Numbered from the stretch's first letter, positions 1-8,027 are shown. The stretch: DNA of 64,000 nucleotides from Spirochaetota bacterium (GCA_022711355.1 JAKLFE010000005.1:53331-117330); one strand, 5' to 3'. The notes: generated by a model from the sequence alone, not told the origin. Translations and numbers: made by a program.

Positions 1-1
1 T

Positions 2-607
2 CCCCGCGCCGCGGAGGGGGCGCTGGGCCGCCTCCGAGCGAGGGGCGGGCCCCTCTACGGGCTCTGCCTCGAAGCCTGGATGAGCGAGGAAGGGGTGGAG
101 CCCCAGCTCCTCTCCCTGGCTTCCGCCCTCGGCCGCGGGGAAGCCGGGGCGGCCGAGGACTATGCCCGTCCCGAGACCAGGATCCTCCGCGCCGCCTGCT
201 CGCGGGTCGAGCGCGAGGTCCATAGGCTCCAGGGCCTCGCCCGCTTCTCTCCCCGTTCCGACGGCCTCTACTCGGCCCTCCTCGAGCCCGACCACAATGT
301 CCTGCCTGCACTCCTGCCCCACTTCGCCCGGCGCTTCGGCGGCCAGGCCTTCGCCCTCGTCGACCTCAGGCGCCGCGTCGCCTACCTGTCGAGGGGGGGG
401 AGGATCGAAGCCCTAAGCGGCGAGGAGGCCATCGCCCTCGGCCCCGACCGGAGCGACGAGGATGCCCAGGCCCTCTGGCGCGGCTACTTCCAGGCCATCG
501 AGAATCCCGCCCGCCGCAATCCCGGGCTCCAGAAGCGCCTCATGCCCGCGCGCTACTGGAAGCACCTGCCCGAGCTCGCTCGCATCGGCGAGCGAGAGAG
601 CGTCTGA
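2..607 (+). CDS. DUF4130 / TIGR03915-type putative DNA repair protein, C-terminal part
   Basis: The reading frame is already open at the first bases of the window, so the gene starts upstream; an internal ATG at 80 is probably not the true start because the residues before it (PLYGLCLEAW) read like normal protein. The tail LWRGYFQAIENPARRNPGLQ, followed by RLMPARYWKHLPE, is characteristic of the DUF4130/TIGR03915 family. These proteins are usually encoded next to a radical SAM protein (TIGR03916) and are thought to act in DNA repair, but the chemistry is not settled; the partner would lie left of the window. The stop at 605-607 is followed closely by the convergent LicD-type gene. Family assignment is from memory of the conserved tail; no catalytic residue can be named. 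Confidence 0.72.
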   Translation, partial: PRAAEGALGRLRARGGPLYGLCLEAWMSEEGVEPQLLSLASALGRGEAGAAEDYARPETRILRAACSRVEREVHRLQGLARFSPRSDGLYSALLEPDHNVLPALLPHFARRFGGQAFALVDLRRRVAYLSRGGRIEALSGEEAIALGPDRSDEDAQALWRGYFQAIENPARRNPGLQKRLMPARYWKHLPELARIGERESV

Positions 608-626
608 GGGCGCCCGCGGCGGTGGA

Positions 627-1394
627 TCAACCGGCGGAGCTCGCAATTCCTCGCAGGTTGACGGCTATGAGGAGCAAGCCGGCGAAAGCCAAGAGCGCGA
701 TGGCCAGCCTCGCGGCGGGCCGCAATCCGCTCGGCCCCGCCCCTCGTCCCGCGGCCCGGCCCCGCGCTTCCGCTCGGATCCGCTTCCGCTGGGCGATGAA
801 GCGCCGAATATAGAAAAAAAGCTTCCCTGGATTCGCCAGGAGCTTCTTGAGCTCGAAGGCGAGGCTTTTCTTCGTGCGCACGTTCTTCAAAGGCACGCGC
901 CAGGTCTTGCCGTAGAGGCAGCGCATCAGGCCGGGGGCGTCGTGAGGGATCAGGAATTCCTCCCCGAGGAAAACGATCTTGTCCAGGGAATTCAGGTACT
1001 TTCCGGGAACCCTCACCCTGCCCCCCAGGTCCCACCTTTTACCCAAGAGCCCCTGAACCGGCTTCTCCCAGAAGATGTCGACCTGCTCCCCCTTACCCTC
1101 CTCGTCCTTGTTGACGAATTGGACGAGCCTTCCTCCCCAATCGTACTCGGGAATCCGCACGAGCCCGGCGGCCTCGAGCTCGGGGATGAGCCCAATGAGC
1201 TTCTCGTAGTCCTTCGCGTAGATCCCCAGGTCGGCGTCGTCGTCGTGGGCTATGAAGTTCCTTTCCCTGATGGCGCCGAGGCAGGTGCCGTTGTGGAGCC
1301 AGCAGGGGATGCCGTGCCTCGCCAAGATGTCACGAATAAGCACCATGTTTTTCAATAACTGCTCGGGATTCCGGATACAAAATTCGCGGGCCAT
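627..1394 (-). CDS. LicD-family nucleotidyltransferase-fold transferase with C-terminal membrane helix
   Basis: A 255-residue protein. Residues 30-60 carry the LicD/fukutin signature: CWLHNGTCLGAIRERNFIAH followed by DDDADLGIY, where the Asp cluster at 51-55 is the expected metal site. LicD proteins transfer phosphocholine or related phospho-groups onto surface glycans. The last 30 residues form one hydrophobic helix (about 229-248) after an Arg-rich stretch, suggesting attachment to the inner membrane, which is not typical of the family. The start ATG is preceded by AGGAGCAGGAAGA, a good ribosome site. It is divergent from the phosphoribosyltransferase-like gene, and the shared upstream region holds three palindromes, one of which sits beside its likely -10 (TATTCT, minus strand, 1435-1440). 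The exact substrate is unknown. Confidence 0.8.
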   Translation of the reverse strand: MAREFCIRNPEQLLKNMVLIRDILARHGIPCWLHNGTCLGAIRERNFIAHDDDADLGIYAKDYEKLIGLIPELEAAGLVRIPEYDWGGRLVQFVNKDEEGKGEQVDIFWEKPVQGLLGKRWDLGGRVRVPGKYLNSLDKIVFLGEEFLIPHDAPGLMRCLYGKTWRVPLKNVRTKKSLAFELKKLLANPGKLFFYIRRFIAQRKRIRAEARGRAAGRGAGPSGLRPAARLAIALLAFAGLLLIAVNLRGIASSAG

Positions 1395-1444
1395 GGTCTT
1401 CCTGCTCCTGTAGTTTTGGTGGCGCTGCTCCGCTAGAATAAAAG

Positions 1445-1509
1445 TGAACGATGTTCAGTAATATATGAACAATATTCATAAAGGGCAAGCACTTTCTGAA
1501 CGACGTTCA
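1445..1509. promoter_or_regulatory. Three 13-bp palindromes, probable operator array
   Basis: TGAACGATGTTCA (1445-1457), TGAACAATATTCA (1466-1478) and TGAACGACGTTCA (1497-1509) share the form TGAACnnnGTTCA; the middle copy has one mismatch in its right arm. Centres are 21 and 31 bp apart, that is about two and three helical turns, so a dimeric repressor could sit on the same face three times. The array lies between divergent genes. The first copy abuts the likely -10 of the minus-strand LicD-type gene. The size and symmetry recall TetR-family operators, but no regulator gene is adjacent. Confidence 0.7.
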
Positions 1510-1626
1510 TACGAGCCCACGCCGCCCATGCAGCGTGGCGCGAGGCGCCGCAGGCTTGAGCGCTCCACAGCCCAAGCGAGGGCTCCACTACCCAAGGTTC
1601 AGCATTCTTTCTACACTACGTTCTGC

Positions 1627-2487
1627 ATGATCGACCGATTCCTGGCCGGCGAGGATTGGGAGGAGCCGCCCGCCGCCATGGCCTTCGCGGCTTCCTACGG
1701 CTCGATACTCGAGGAGGCCTCCTCCCTCGTCGCCGAGCTCCGCGGCCGCGGCGGGGAGGCCGCTCCCGGCGACGCCGAGCTCGCCGCCCGGCTCTATGTC
1801 CGGAGCCCCGCCCTCGTCAACGTCATGCTCAACTACAAGATCTGCGTCGAGCACGATCTCCCCCTCCATCCAACGGTCTACTACGAGCTCGCCGAGGCCC
1901 GGCGCTACCGCATCGAGCGCCCCATCGACGAGCTCGAGCGGGCCAACCGTCTCTATCGAGAGTCCATCGAGCTCGCCCGGGCCGCCTACCGCCTCGAGCC
2001 GGGCTGGGAGATCGCCGCCGCTGCCTTCCGTTCCCGGCTCCCGCCCGAGATACTCAGCTTCGTCTACACCGGCGGACTGGATAAATATACCTGGAGGGCC
2101 TCCGAGCCCGCGCGGATCGCCGCCCTCGCCGCCGCGGTCAGGAAGGCCTTCCATCCCGAGCTCCTCGTCGCGGCCGCCCACGGCTCGATCATCCCCGGCC
2201 TCCTCCTCGCGGAGTATCTCGGCATTCCTCTCTATTTCATCCGCTTCTCGATGTTCAAGCGCCAGGACGAGACGCCCATCGTCTCGATAGCGGACGAGGC
2301 CTGGCTGGCCGCGTGGCGGCAGGGCTCGGCCCTCCTCTTCGACGAGGACGTGGCCAAGGGCACCACCCTCGAGCGCTTCACCCGCTGCCTCCAGGATCGC
2401 TTCGCCGAGTCGAGGAGCGCCTGCGTCATCCGCCACGCGGGGGCTTCGATCCGGCCCGATTTCGCCGCGAGGGTCTGGTGGGATTGA
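1627..2487 (+). CDS. Phosphoribosyltransferase-fold protein of unknown substrate
   Basis: The C-terminal half looks like a type I phosphoribosyltransferase domain: LLVAAAHGSIIPGLLLAEYL provides the first loop and strand, then LYFIRFSMFKR, and ALLFDEDVAKGTTLERF matches the PRPP-binding loop (hydrophobic strand, acidic pair, then KGTTL). The N-terminal half is helical and not recognised. The frame is open from 1465, but the palindrome array overlaps 1465-1509 and codons before 1627 are atypical for this genome, so I place the start at ATG 1627 (286 residues); ATG 1528 is an alternative. There is no clear ribosome site at any of them. Ribosyl transfer to a base or regulatory PRPP binding are both possible. 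A strong terminator follows at 2601-2639. Confidence 0.6.
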   Translation: MIDRFLAGEDWEEPPAAMAFAASYGSILEEASSLVAELRGRGGEAAPGDAELAARLYVRSPALVNVMLNYKICVEHDLPLHPTVYYELAEARRYRIERPIDELERANRLYRESIELARAAYRLEPGWEIAAAAFRSRLPPEILSFVYTGGLDKYTWRASEPARIAALAAAVRKAFHPELLVAAAHGSIIPGLLLAEYLGIPLYFIRFSMFKRQDETPIVSIADEAWLAAWRQGSALLFDEDVAKGTTLERFTRCLQDRFAESRSACVIRHAGASIRPDFAARVWWD

Positions 2488-2600
2488 GCGGCAAGGCGGA
2501 TTTCTCGCGAGGAGGGGCTGGGTTTACCGGTTTTTCTTGCGAATTCTGCGGTTGTTATGTATATTTATGTTAGAGCCTGGTAGGCTCTACGCTGTGCTCT

Positions 2601-2639
2601 AGCTCCGGGGTTTACCTCCTTTTTCCCCGGAGCTTTTTT
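2601..2639 (+). terminator. Intrinsic terminator after the phosphoribosyltransferase-like gene
   Basis: A perfect 10-bp stem, AGCTCCGGGG (2601-2610) with CCCCGGAGCT (2625-2634), has a 14-base loop and is followed by a run of T. A second small hairpin, TAGAGCCT/AGGCTCTA (2571-2578/2582-2589), lies just before it. Confidence 0.9.
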
Positions 2640-2651
2640 ATTTCATCAATA

Positions 2652-2719
2652 TTTCGATACTTTCATATCGATTGATTATTGACATTTATATCGAATACAC
2701 TATATTTACAGCCCTGGAG
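2652..2719 (+). promoter_or_regulatory. rex promoter with repeated ATCGA-type motifs
   Basis: TTGACA (2679-2684) and TATATT (2701-2706) are separated by 16 bp, and GGAG (2716-2719) is the ribosome site before ATG 2725. The AT-rich stretch also contains TTCGATA (about 2652) and its reverse complement TATCGAA (about 2689), with a further TATCGAT between them; these could be regulator sites, possibly for Rex itself, although they do not match the classical Rex site TTGTGAnnnnnnTCACAA. Confidence 0.7.
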
Positions 2720-2724
2720 TAATC

Positions 2725-3369
2725 ATGGCCAAGACAAAAGTCTCCTTCGCGCCTTCCGTGCGCCGCTTGCCTTCCTATTTGCACATCATCAGGCAAGCCC
2801 AGCGGAATGGGGACTACTATATTTCGGGGACGATCATAGCCAACGAGCTCAATCTCGAGCCCATCCAGGTGCGCAAGGATCTCGCCATCACGGGGATCAT
2901 CGGCAAGCCCAAGAAAGGCTACCCGGTCGAGGCCCTGGTCGCGGCCATCGAGCATTACCTCGGCTGGGACGAGTCCCACGAAGCCGTCCTCGTCGGGGCG
3001 GGCAACCTCGGCTCGGCCCTCATGGGCTACCAGGAATTCCAGCTCCACGGCCTCCATGTCATCGCGGCCTTCGATACCGATCCGGCCAAGGTCGGCGGCA
3101 AGATCCACGGCGTCCCCATCCTCTCGATGGACAGCCTCGAGGAGAACATCAAGCTCCTCCGCGCCGAGATCGCCATCCTCACGGTGCCCTCCCCCTTCGC
3201 CCAGGCCACGGCGGAGACCCTGGTCAAGGCGGGCATCAGCTCCATCTGGAATTTCACGAACACCAAGCTCAAGGTCCCCGATTCCGTCGTCGTCCAGCGC
3301 GAGGACCTCTCCTCGGGCTACGCCATCCTCAGCGTAATGATGCAGACGCAGCGGGGCCGCCTCTCCTGA
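2725..3369 (+). CDS. rex: Redox-sensing transcriptional repressor Rex
   Basis: 214 residues, the usual Rex length. Residues 1-80 form the winged-helix DNA-binding domain (SVRRLPSYLHIIRQA, then QVRKDLAITGIIGKPKKGY), and the Rossmann domain follows with VLVGAGNLGSAL near residue 92 for NAD(H) binding. Rex binds operator DNA when NAD+ is high and lets go when NADH rises, controlling fermentative and respiratory genes. It has its own promoter with a 16-bp spacer and a GGAG ribosome site. The RlmK-like methyltransferase gene starts 7 bp after its stop and is probably co-transcribed. The C-terminal swap helix is shortened to MMQTQRGRLS. The assignment is confident; the regulon cannot be read here. 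Confidence 0.95.
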   Translation: MAKTKVSFAPSVRRLPSYLHIIRQAQRNGDYYISGTIIANELNLEPIQVRKDLAITGIIGKPKKGYPVEALVAAIEHYLGWDESHEAVLVGAGNLGSALMGYQEFQLHGLHVIAAFDTDPAKVGGKIHGVPILSMDSLEENIKLLRAEIAILTVPSPFAQATAETLVKAGISSIWNFTNTKLKVPDSVVVQREDLSSGYAILSVMMQTQRGRLS

Positions 3370-3376
3370 ACGCCTC

Positions 3377-4402
3377 ATGACCGATAGGGACGCGCGGCAG
3401 GCCGAATTCTTCCGCAATCGCCTGGCCAAGAACGAGCGGCAGCTCAGGCGCTGGGCCAGGAAGGAGGGGATCGCCGCCCTCCGGCTCTACGACCGCGATA
3501 TCCCCGAGGTTCCCCTCTCCGTGGATCGCTACCTAGGCTTCCCTCCCGGGGCCGCGGCCTCCGGGGAGCCCCTCGCCGCCCTCGTCCTGGCCCTCTACGA
3601 GCGGCCCTACGAGAAGGAGGAGGCCGAGGAGGAGGCCTGGCTGGGGCTCATGGCCTCCGAGGCCGCCGGGGCCCTCGGGATCGATCCCGCCTCGGTCTTC
3701 ATCAAGACCAGGCGGCGCCAGCGGGGCCTCGGCCAGTACGAGCGCCTCGGGGCGCGGGAAAAGGAAGAGCCGGCGAAAAGCGCCGCCTCGGAGCTCTGGG
3801 TCGAGGAGGGCGGGCTCTCCTTCCTCGTCAAGCTCGAGGACTACCTGGATACGGGGCTCTTCCTCGACCATCGGCCGACCCGTGCCCTGGTCCGCGCCGA
3901 GTCCGCGGGCAGGGATGTCCTCAACCTCTTTTCCTATACGGGAAGCTTCTCGGTCTACGCGGCGGCGGGCGGGGCCCGGAGCGTCACGAGCGTCGACCTC
4001 TCCAGGACCTACCTCGCCTGGGCCGGAAGGAACCTCGAGCGCAACGGCTTCGATCCCTCGTCCTGCCCCCTCCTGCGCGCCGACGTGCCCGCCTTCCTCG
4101 CCGAGGCCAGGCGCTCGGGCAGGCGCTGGGGCCTCATCGTGGCCGATCCGCCGACCTTCTCAAACTCGAAGATGACCGAGGCCGACTTCGACGTGAACCG
4201 CGACTGGCCCGCCCTCCTCGAGGGCTGCGCCTCCCTCCTCGAGCCGGGGGGAAGGCTCTACTTCTCCACCAACTCGCGGCGCCTCCGCTGGGAGGGGGAG
4301 CGCTGCCCCCTGCCCTGGGAGGACATCAGCGAGGCGAGCCTCCCCCCCGATTTCCGCGACCGCAAGATCCACCGCTGCTGGAGGCTCAGCGCCCCGGCCT
4401 GA
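3377..4402 (+). CDS. RlmK-like class I SAM-dependent 23S rRNA methyltransferase
   Basis: 341 residues that correspond to the C-terminal half of E. coli RlmL/RlmK, without the RlmL half. Seen: YLDTGLFLDHRPTR before the SAM fold, then LNLFSYTGSFSVYAAAGGA (motif I) followed by SVDLSRTYLAWA (motif II), and DPPTFSNSK (motif IV), the last being diagnostic of this group. The family methylates guanine in 23S rRNA (m7G2069 for RlmK), but the standalone form could have another target. It follows rex by 7 bp and likely shares its transcript. An N-terminal 130-residue region is rich in Glu and Arg and may contact RNA. The rRNA position is inferred, not shown. Confidence 0.85.
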   Translation: MTDRDARQAEFFRNRLAKNERQLRRWARKEGIAALRLYDRDIPEVPLSVDRYLGFPPGAAASGEPLAALVLALYERPYEKEEAEEEAWLGLMASEAAGALGIDPASVFIKTRRRQRGLGQYERLGAREKEEPAKSAASELWVEEGGLSFLVKLEDYLDTGLFLDHRPTRALVRAESAGRDVLNLFSYTGSFSVYAAAGGARSVTSVDLSRTYLAWAGRNLERNGFDPSSCPLLRADVPAFLAEARRSGRRWGLIVADPPTFSNSKMTEADFDVNRDWPALLEGCASLLEPGGRLYFSTNSRRLRWEGERCPLPWEDISEASLPPDFRDRKIHRCWRLSAPA

Positions 4403-4455
4403 GGGAAACCGGGCCAAACTCGCCCCTTGCCTCGGTTAAAAAAAAACAATCTCCC

Positions 4456-4484
4456 TTGCCCCCTCCGGAGAATGTGGCTATCCT
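4456..4484 (+). promoter_or_regulatory. Promoter of the Rrf2 regulator gene
   Basis: TTGCCC (4456-4461) and TATCCT (4479-4484) lie 17 bp apart, about 30 bp before the ATG at 4515. A GGAG ribosome site lies close before that start codon. Confidence 0.6.
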
Positions 4485-4514
4485 AGCGAAAAGCCAGGGA
4501 TCCGGAGCTAAAAA

Positions 4515-4919
4515 ATGAGAGTCACCACCAAGGGCCGCTACGCCCTCAGGGCGGTCATCGCCCTCGCCTCGACGAGCGTCAAGGGACAGCCGGTCTCCAT
4601 CAAGTCCATCTCGGAGCGCGAGGATATCTCGGCCGAATTCCTCGAGCAGATATTCTTCCAGCTCAGGCGAGCCGGGCTCATCAACTCGGTCCGGGGGCCG
4701 GGAGGCGGTTTCTTCTTCGCCCGCCCCCTGGGCGAGATCAGCCTCATGGACATCCTCGAGGCCTCGGGCGAGGGCCTGGGCATCGCCCCCTGCAGCTGCG
4801 GCAAGAAGGAGCGCTGCGCCAATCCCGAGTCCTGCCTCGCGGGAGGGGTCTGGCGCGAGCTCCACGGGAAGGTCCAGGACTACGCCAAGACCCGCAGCCT
4901 CGCCGACATGCTGCGCTGA
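4515..4919 (+). CDS. Rrf2-family (IscR-like) iron-sulfur transcriptional regulator
   Basis: 134 residues. The N-terminus MRVTTKGRYALRAVIALA and the wing around VRGPGGGFFFARP are typical Rrf2 winged-helix features. Cysteines at 95, 101 and 107 have exactly the C-X5-C-X5-C spacing of the IscR [2Fe-2S] site, with an extra Cys at 93; the histidine that follows in IscR three residues later is replaced by Gly110. The protein may therefore sense Fe-S status, NO or redox state with altered ligands. No isc or suf genes are adjacent. It has its own promoter and is convergent with the pyrF-pyrE gene. Confidence 0.88.
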   Translation: MRVTTKGRYALRAVIALASTSVKGQPVSIKSISEREDISAEFLEQIFFQLRRAGLINSVRGPGGGFFFARPLGEISLMDILEASGEGLGIAPCSCGKKERCANPESCLAGGVWRELHGKVQDYAKTRSLADMLR

Positions 4920-4956
4920 AAGCCCCTCCGCGGTTCGGGAGGCGCCTGCCTCCGGC

Positions 4957-6486
4957 CTACTCCTCGTCCACGAAGCGCTCGAGCTCGGCGCGGCGGGCCG
5001 CGTCCACGAGGCCGAGCTCCTCGCAGGCGGCGAAGAGCTCCCTGACGTGGAGGAAGGCCCGGAGCCGTATGCCCGCCGCCTCCATGTCGCGCCTGCCCTG
5101 CCTGCCCCGCTCGATGAGGACGACGAGCTCTTCCACCACGAGCCCCTCGCCTCGCAGGATCTCCGCCGCCTCGAGCTTGCTCGCCCCCGTGGTGATGAGG
5201 TCGTCGAGGAGGAGGAGCCGCTCGCCGGGAACGAAGGCGCCCTCGATCCGGTTCCCCGTGCCGTGCTCCTTGGCGGGCATCCGCGGCCAGGCCATGGGCT
5301 TGCCGAGGCGGAGGCTCGCGGCCGTGGCCAGGGGCAGGCCGGCGGCGGGAATGCCGGCTATCCGGTCGAATACGGCTCCCTCGGCGGCGGCGGCGTAGGC
5401 CTCGGCCGCGAGGCGCATCGCCCCGGGCTCGGAGATGAGGCGGCGCAGGTCGATGTAGAAGGGGCTGCGCTTCCCGCTCTTCAGCACGAAGTCGCCCAGC
5501 TTGAAGCAGCCCGTCCCGATCAGGGCTGAGATGAGCTCGCGCTTGAGCTGGGCTCCCGCCCGGGGGGCTCCCGCGGGCGTCGCGGCGGCGGCCGATGGGC
5601 GAGGAGCCGGACCCGCGCTCGCGAGGCGCTCGCGGGCCGCCTCCATATCGTCGCGGAGCTTGCGGGCGGCGGCGGCCGGGTCGGCGGCCTCGGCCACCGA
5701 GCGGGCCGCGACGACGAGGACCCCGTAGCCGTCGGAACGGGCCCCCGCGGCGAGGGCCGCGTCCGCGGAGCCACCCTGGGCGCCGATGCCGGGGGCGAGG
5801 AACCAGGCCCGCGGGGAGGCGGCCCGGACCGCTCGAAGGGCGGGCAAGTCGTTCCCCGCCACGACGAGGCCTATCCTCGAGGCCGTCTCCCCGCCGTCCG
5901 GGAGGGCCCAGGAGGAGCAGTCCCTCGCTACTTTAATATACAGCGGCTCCGGGGAGACGGAGCTCATGCCGACTGCCGAGCCCTCCGCCTCCGAGGCGCG
6001 AGCCGGTGAGGATCCAGCCAGGAGGAGGTCCTGGAAGGTCCCGGCGCTGGCGTTGCTCGTCCGGCAGAGGATGAACAGCCCCCGCTCGGGGTACTTGAGG
6101 AAGGGATCGACCGCGTCTCGGCCCATATACGGGCTCAGGGTGACCGCGGCGGCGCCGAGGGAGCCGAAGAGGGCCTGGGCGTAGGCCTCGGCGGTCGCGT
6201 CGATGTCGCAGCGCTTGGCGTCGAGGATCACCGGTATATCGCCGGGCACGAGGGCCAGGGTGGCTTCGAGGGCGGCGAGGCCGGCCCCGCCCCAGGCCTC
6301 GTAGAAGGCGACGTTCGGCTTGTACGCGATGGCGAAGGGGGCGGTCGCCTCGATCAGGCGGCGGTTCGCGGCGAGGATGGCGGCCTCGGGATCGGCCGTC
6401 CCGGCCGGGAGCCGGGGATCGAGCCCGACGCAGAGGCAGCTGCGCTTGTCCTTGGCCAGGGAATCCAGTCGATCGAAGAAGTTCAT
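4957..6486 (-). CDS. pyrFE: Fused orotidine-5'-phosphate decarboxylase / orotate phosphoribosyltransferase (PyrF-PyrE)
   Basis: 509 residues. Residues 1-280 are OMP decarboxylase: FAIAYKPNVAFYEA, then the catalytic D-x-K-x-x-D as D89, K91 and D94, in a context DAKRCDID where most relatives have DAKRGDIG. A Pro/Ala-rich linker (about 281-312) leads to an orotate phosphoribosyltransferase domain with KSGKRSPFYIDLR and the PRPP loop LLLLDDLITTGAS. The protein would do the last two steps of UMP synthesis. The order is decarboxylase first, the reverse of animal UMP synthase. The ATG at 6486 lies 6 bases after a minus-strand -10 (TAGGCT, 6493-6498), so the mRNA may be leaderless. Confidence 0.95.
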   Translation of the reverse strand: MNFFDRLDSLAKDKRSCLCVGLDPRLPAGTADPEAAILAANRRLIEATAPFAIAYKPNVAFYEAWGGAGLAALEATLALVPGDIPVILDAKRCDIDATAEAYAQALFGSLGAAAVTLSPYMGRDAVDPFLKYPERGLFILCRTSNASAGTFQDLLLAGSSPARASEAEGSAVGMSSVSPEPLYIKVARDCSSWALPDGGETASRIGLVVAGNDLPALRAVRAASPRAWFLAPGIGAQGGSADAALAAGARSDGYGVLVVAARSVAEAADPAAAARKLRDDMEAARERLASAGPAPRPSAAAATPAGAPRAGAQLKRELISALIGTGCFKLGDFVLKSGKRSPFYIDLRRLISEPGAMRLAAEAYAAAAEGAVFDRIAGIPAAGLPLATAASLRLGKPMAWPRMPAKEHGTGNRIEGAFVPGERLLLLDDLITTGASKLEAAEILRGEGLVVEELVVLIERGRQGRRDMEAAGIRLRAFLHVRELFAACEELGLVDAARRAELERFVDEE

Positions 6487-6492
6487 GGGCCG

Positions 6493-6521
6493 AGCCTAGC
6501 ATGGCGGGACCGGAGGGTCCA
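6493..6521 (-). promoter_or_regulatory. pyrFE promoter, apparently leaderless
   Basis: On the minus strand TGGACC (6516-6521) and TAGGCT (6493-6498) are 17 bp apart, and TGC precedes the -10 (extended form). The start codon begins at 6486, where transcription itself should begin. No ribosome site is visible. Confidence 0.55.
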
Positions 6522-6574
6522 GCGGCGGCCCGCTTTGCCGGGAGCGACGCCGTGCTTTTCGGCGGTCAAGGTTG

Positions 6575-6614
6575 TATAATTTGCTCAACAGTTGTAGATT
6601 GGGAGCCTAAGGAG
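6575..6614 (+). promoter_or_regulatory. -10 element and strong ribosome site of the outer-membrane protein gene
   Basis: A consensus TATAAT occurs at 6575-6580, with no convincing -35. AAGGAGG (6609-6615) sits 8 bases before the ATG at 6624, one of the best ribosome sites in the window, in line with high expression of a surface protein. Confidence 0.65.
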
Positions 6615-6623
6615 GCCTACGAC

Positions 6624-8006
6624 ATGAGAGTAGGTATCGCGCTGGTCATGGCCCTTTCCCTAGCCGGAGCCCTCTTCGCCCAGGAAGAGGCGACCGAGCC
6701 CGCGGCGAAGAGCGCCTTCGCCTTCTCCGGCGGCATCGAGCTCGGCGCCGACGTGCTCGCGACCGGTCCCGACGACGCCGACGGCAATCCGACCAACGAG
6801 TCCTGGACCCGCTTCGGCTTCCAGCCCGACTTCTCCTTCGGCAAGTTCGGCATCGGCCTCGACCTCTCCCTCCGCTTCCAGCTCTACCCAGCGGAGGGGG
6901 ACGACTTCGAGGTCTACGAGGGGGACTGGTACCTTTCGGACGGCGACTTCTTCGACTACCTCGACCTCTACCTCTCCAAGGTCCTCTACCTCCGCTACGG
7001 CAAGAAGGGGGAGGATCCCCTCTTCGCCAAGCTCGGCTCGATCGACGACCTGAGCCTCGGCAACGGCTTCATCGTCGGGAACTACTCCAACATGCGCTAC
7101 CTGCCGCAGAAGCGGATCTTCGGCCTCGACTTCGGGGTCGACGGCTCCCTCTTCGGCTTCCCCTACGTCGGCTTCGAGGCCCTCACCGGGAACCTGGCCC
7201 GCCTCGACGTCGTGGGAGCCCGGCTCTTCGTGCGGCCCCTCGCGGGCACGGAGCTGCCCCTCCTCAAGAACCTCCAGGCAGGCCTCAGCGCGGCCTTCGA
7301 CGCCGATCCGCTCCTCTACGACGACGCGGCGAGCGACGACGAAAAGGACGATGCCGACACGATGGCCGCCTACGGCCTCGACCTGACCCTCCCCATCCGG
7401 ACCGACAAGCTCTTCCCCCTCGTCGCCTTCGCCGACCTCGCGACGAACCCGAACGACAGCTTCGGCGCCATGACGGGCGTGGCCGGCAGGCTCATCGGCA
7501 TCTTCAGCTACGGGGCCCAGCTCCGCTTCCTCCAGGACGGCTTCATCCCCGGCTACTTCGACGCGAACTACGACCTCTACCGGGCAGCGAAGTACTACTT
7601 CATGACGAACTACGACCCGGAGAGCTCCTTCTACGTCGGCTGGTACGCGAGCCTCGGCACCTCCCTCATCGAGGACAAGCTCGTCTTCACCGCCGCCCTC
7701 GACGGTCCCTTCGCCTCCGACGACGAGGGCAAGCAGACCGACTACCCCCACCTGCGGGCGGTCTTCCGCTTCGGCGAGGGCCTCCTCGGCGGCTTCTTCT
7801 TCGACGCCTCCTACGAGAAGTACTACATCGGCGCCGAAGACGGCTTCTTCGAGGACCTCGTCGACCCGACGAACTCCGTAGCCGTCCTCGCGGTCAACTA
7901 CAAGACCGGCGCCTCCGTCCTCACCCTCAAGTACAACGCCGTCTACGATCCCGACGCCGACGAGTTCAACGTGAGCTCCAGCATCTCGGCGTCCATGAAG
8001 TTCTAG
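6624..8006 (+). CDS. Predicted outer-membrane beta-barrel protein, unknown function
   Basis: 460 residues from ATG 6624, chosen because of the AAGGAGG site before it; the frame is open further upstream but without signal. Residues 1-19 are a signal peptide (MRVGIALVMALSLAGALFA). The rest is rich in alternating aromatic and polar residues and ends in Phe (SASMKF), as outer-membrane barrels do. It shares blocks with the next protein: DPLFAKLGSIDDLSLGNGFI here against DPFFLKVGNLSNLTLGHGLI there, followed in both by a short NY motif. The two are therefore tandem paralogues. A porin or surface receptor role is possible, but no substrate can be inferred. Confidence 0.75.
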   Translation: MRVGIALVMALSLAGALFAQEEATEPAAKSAFAFSGGIELGADVLATGPDDADGNPTNESWTRFGFQPDFSFGKFGIGLDLSLRFQLYPAEGDDFEVYEGDWYLSDGDFFDYLDLYLSKVLYLRYGKKGEDPLFAKLGSIDDLSLGNGFIVGNYSNMRYLPQKRIFGLDFGVDGSLFGFPYVGFEALTGNLARLDVVGARLFVRPLAGTELPLLKNLQAGLSAAFDADPLLYDDAASDDEKDDADTMAAYGLDLTLPIRTDKLFPLVAFADLATNPNDSFGAMTGVAGRLIGIFSYGAQLRFLQDGFIPGYFDANYDLYRAAKYYFMTNYDPESSFYVGWYASLGTSLIEDKLVFTAALDGPFASDDEGKQTDYPHLRAVFRFGEGLLGGFFFDASYEKYYIGAEDGFFEDLVDPTNSVAVLAVNYKTGASVLTLKYNAVYDPDADEFNVSSSISASMKF

Positions 8007-8027
8007 GTCGACTGGGAGGAAATCCAT

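Noticed and set aside
1445..1509. LexA/SOS boxes
   Set aside because: The arms GAAC and GTTC match, but the spacer is three bases instead of four in all copies, and neither flanking gene is a typical SOS gene.
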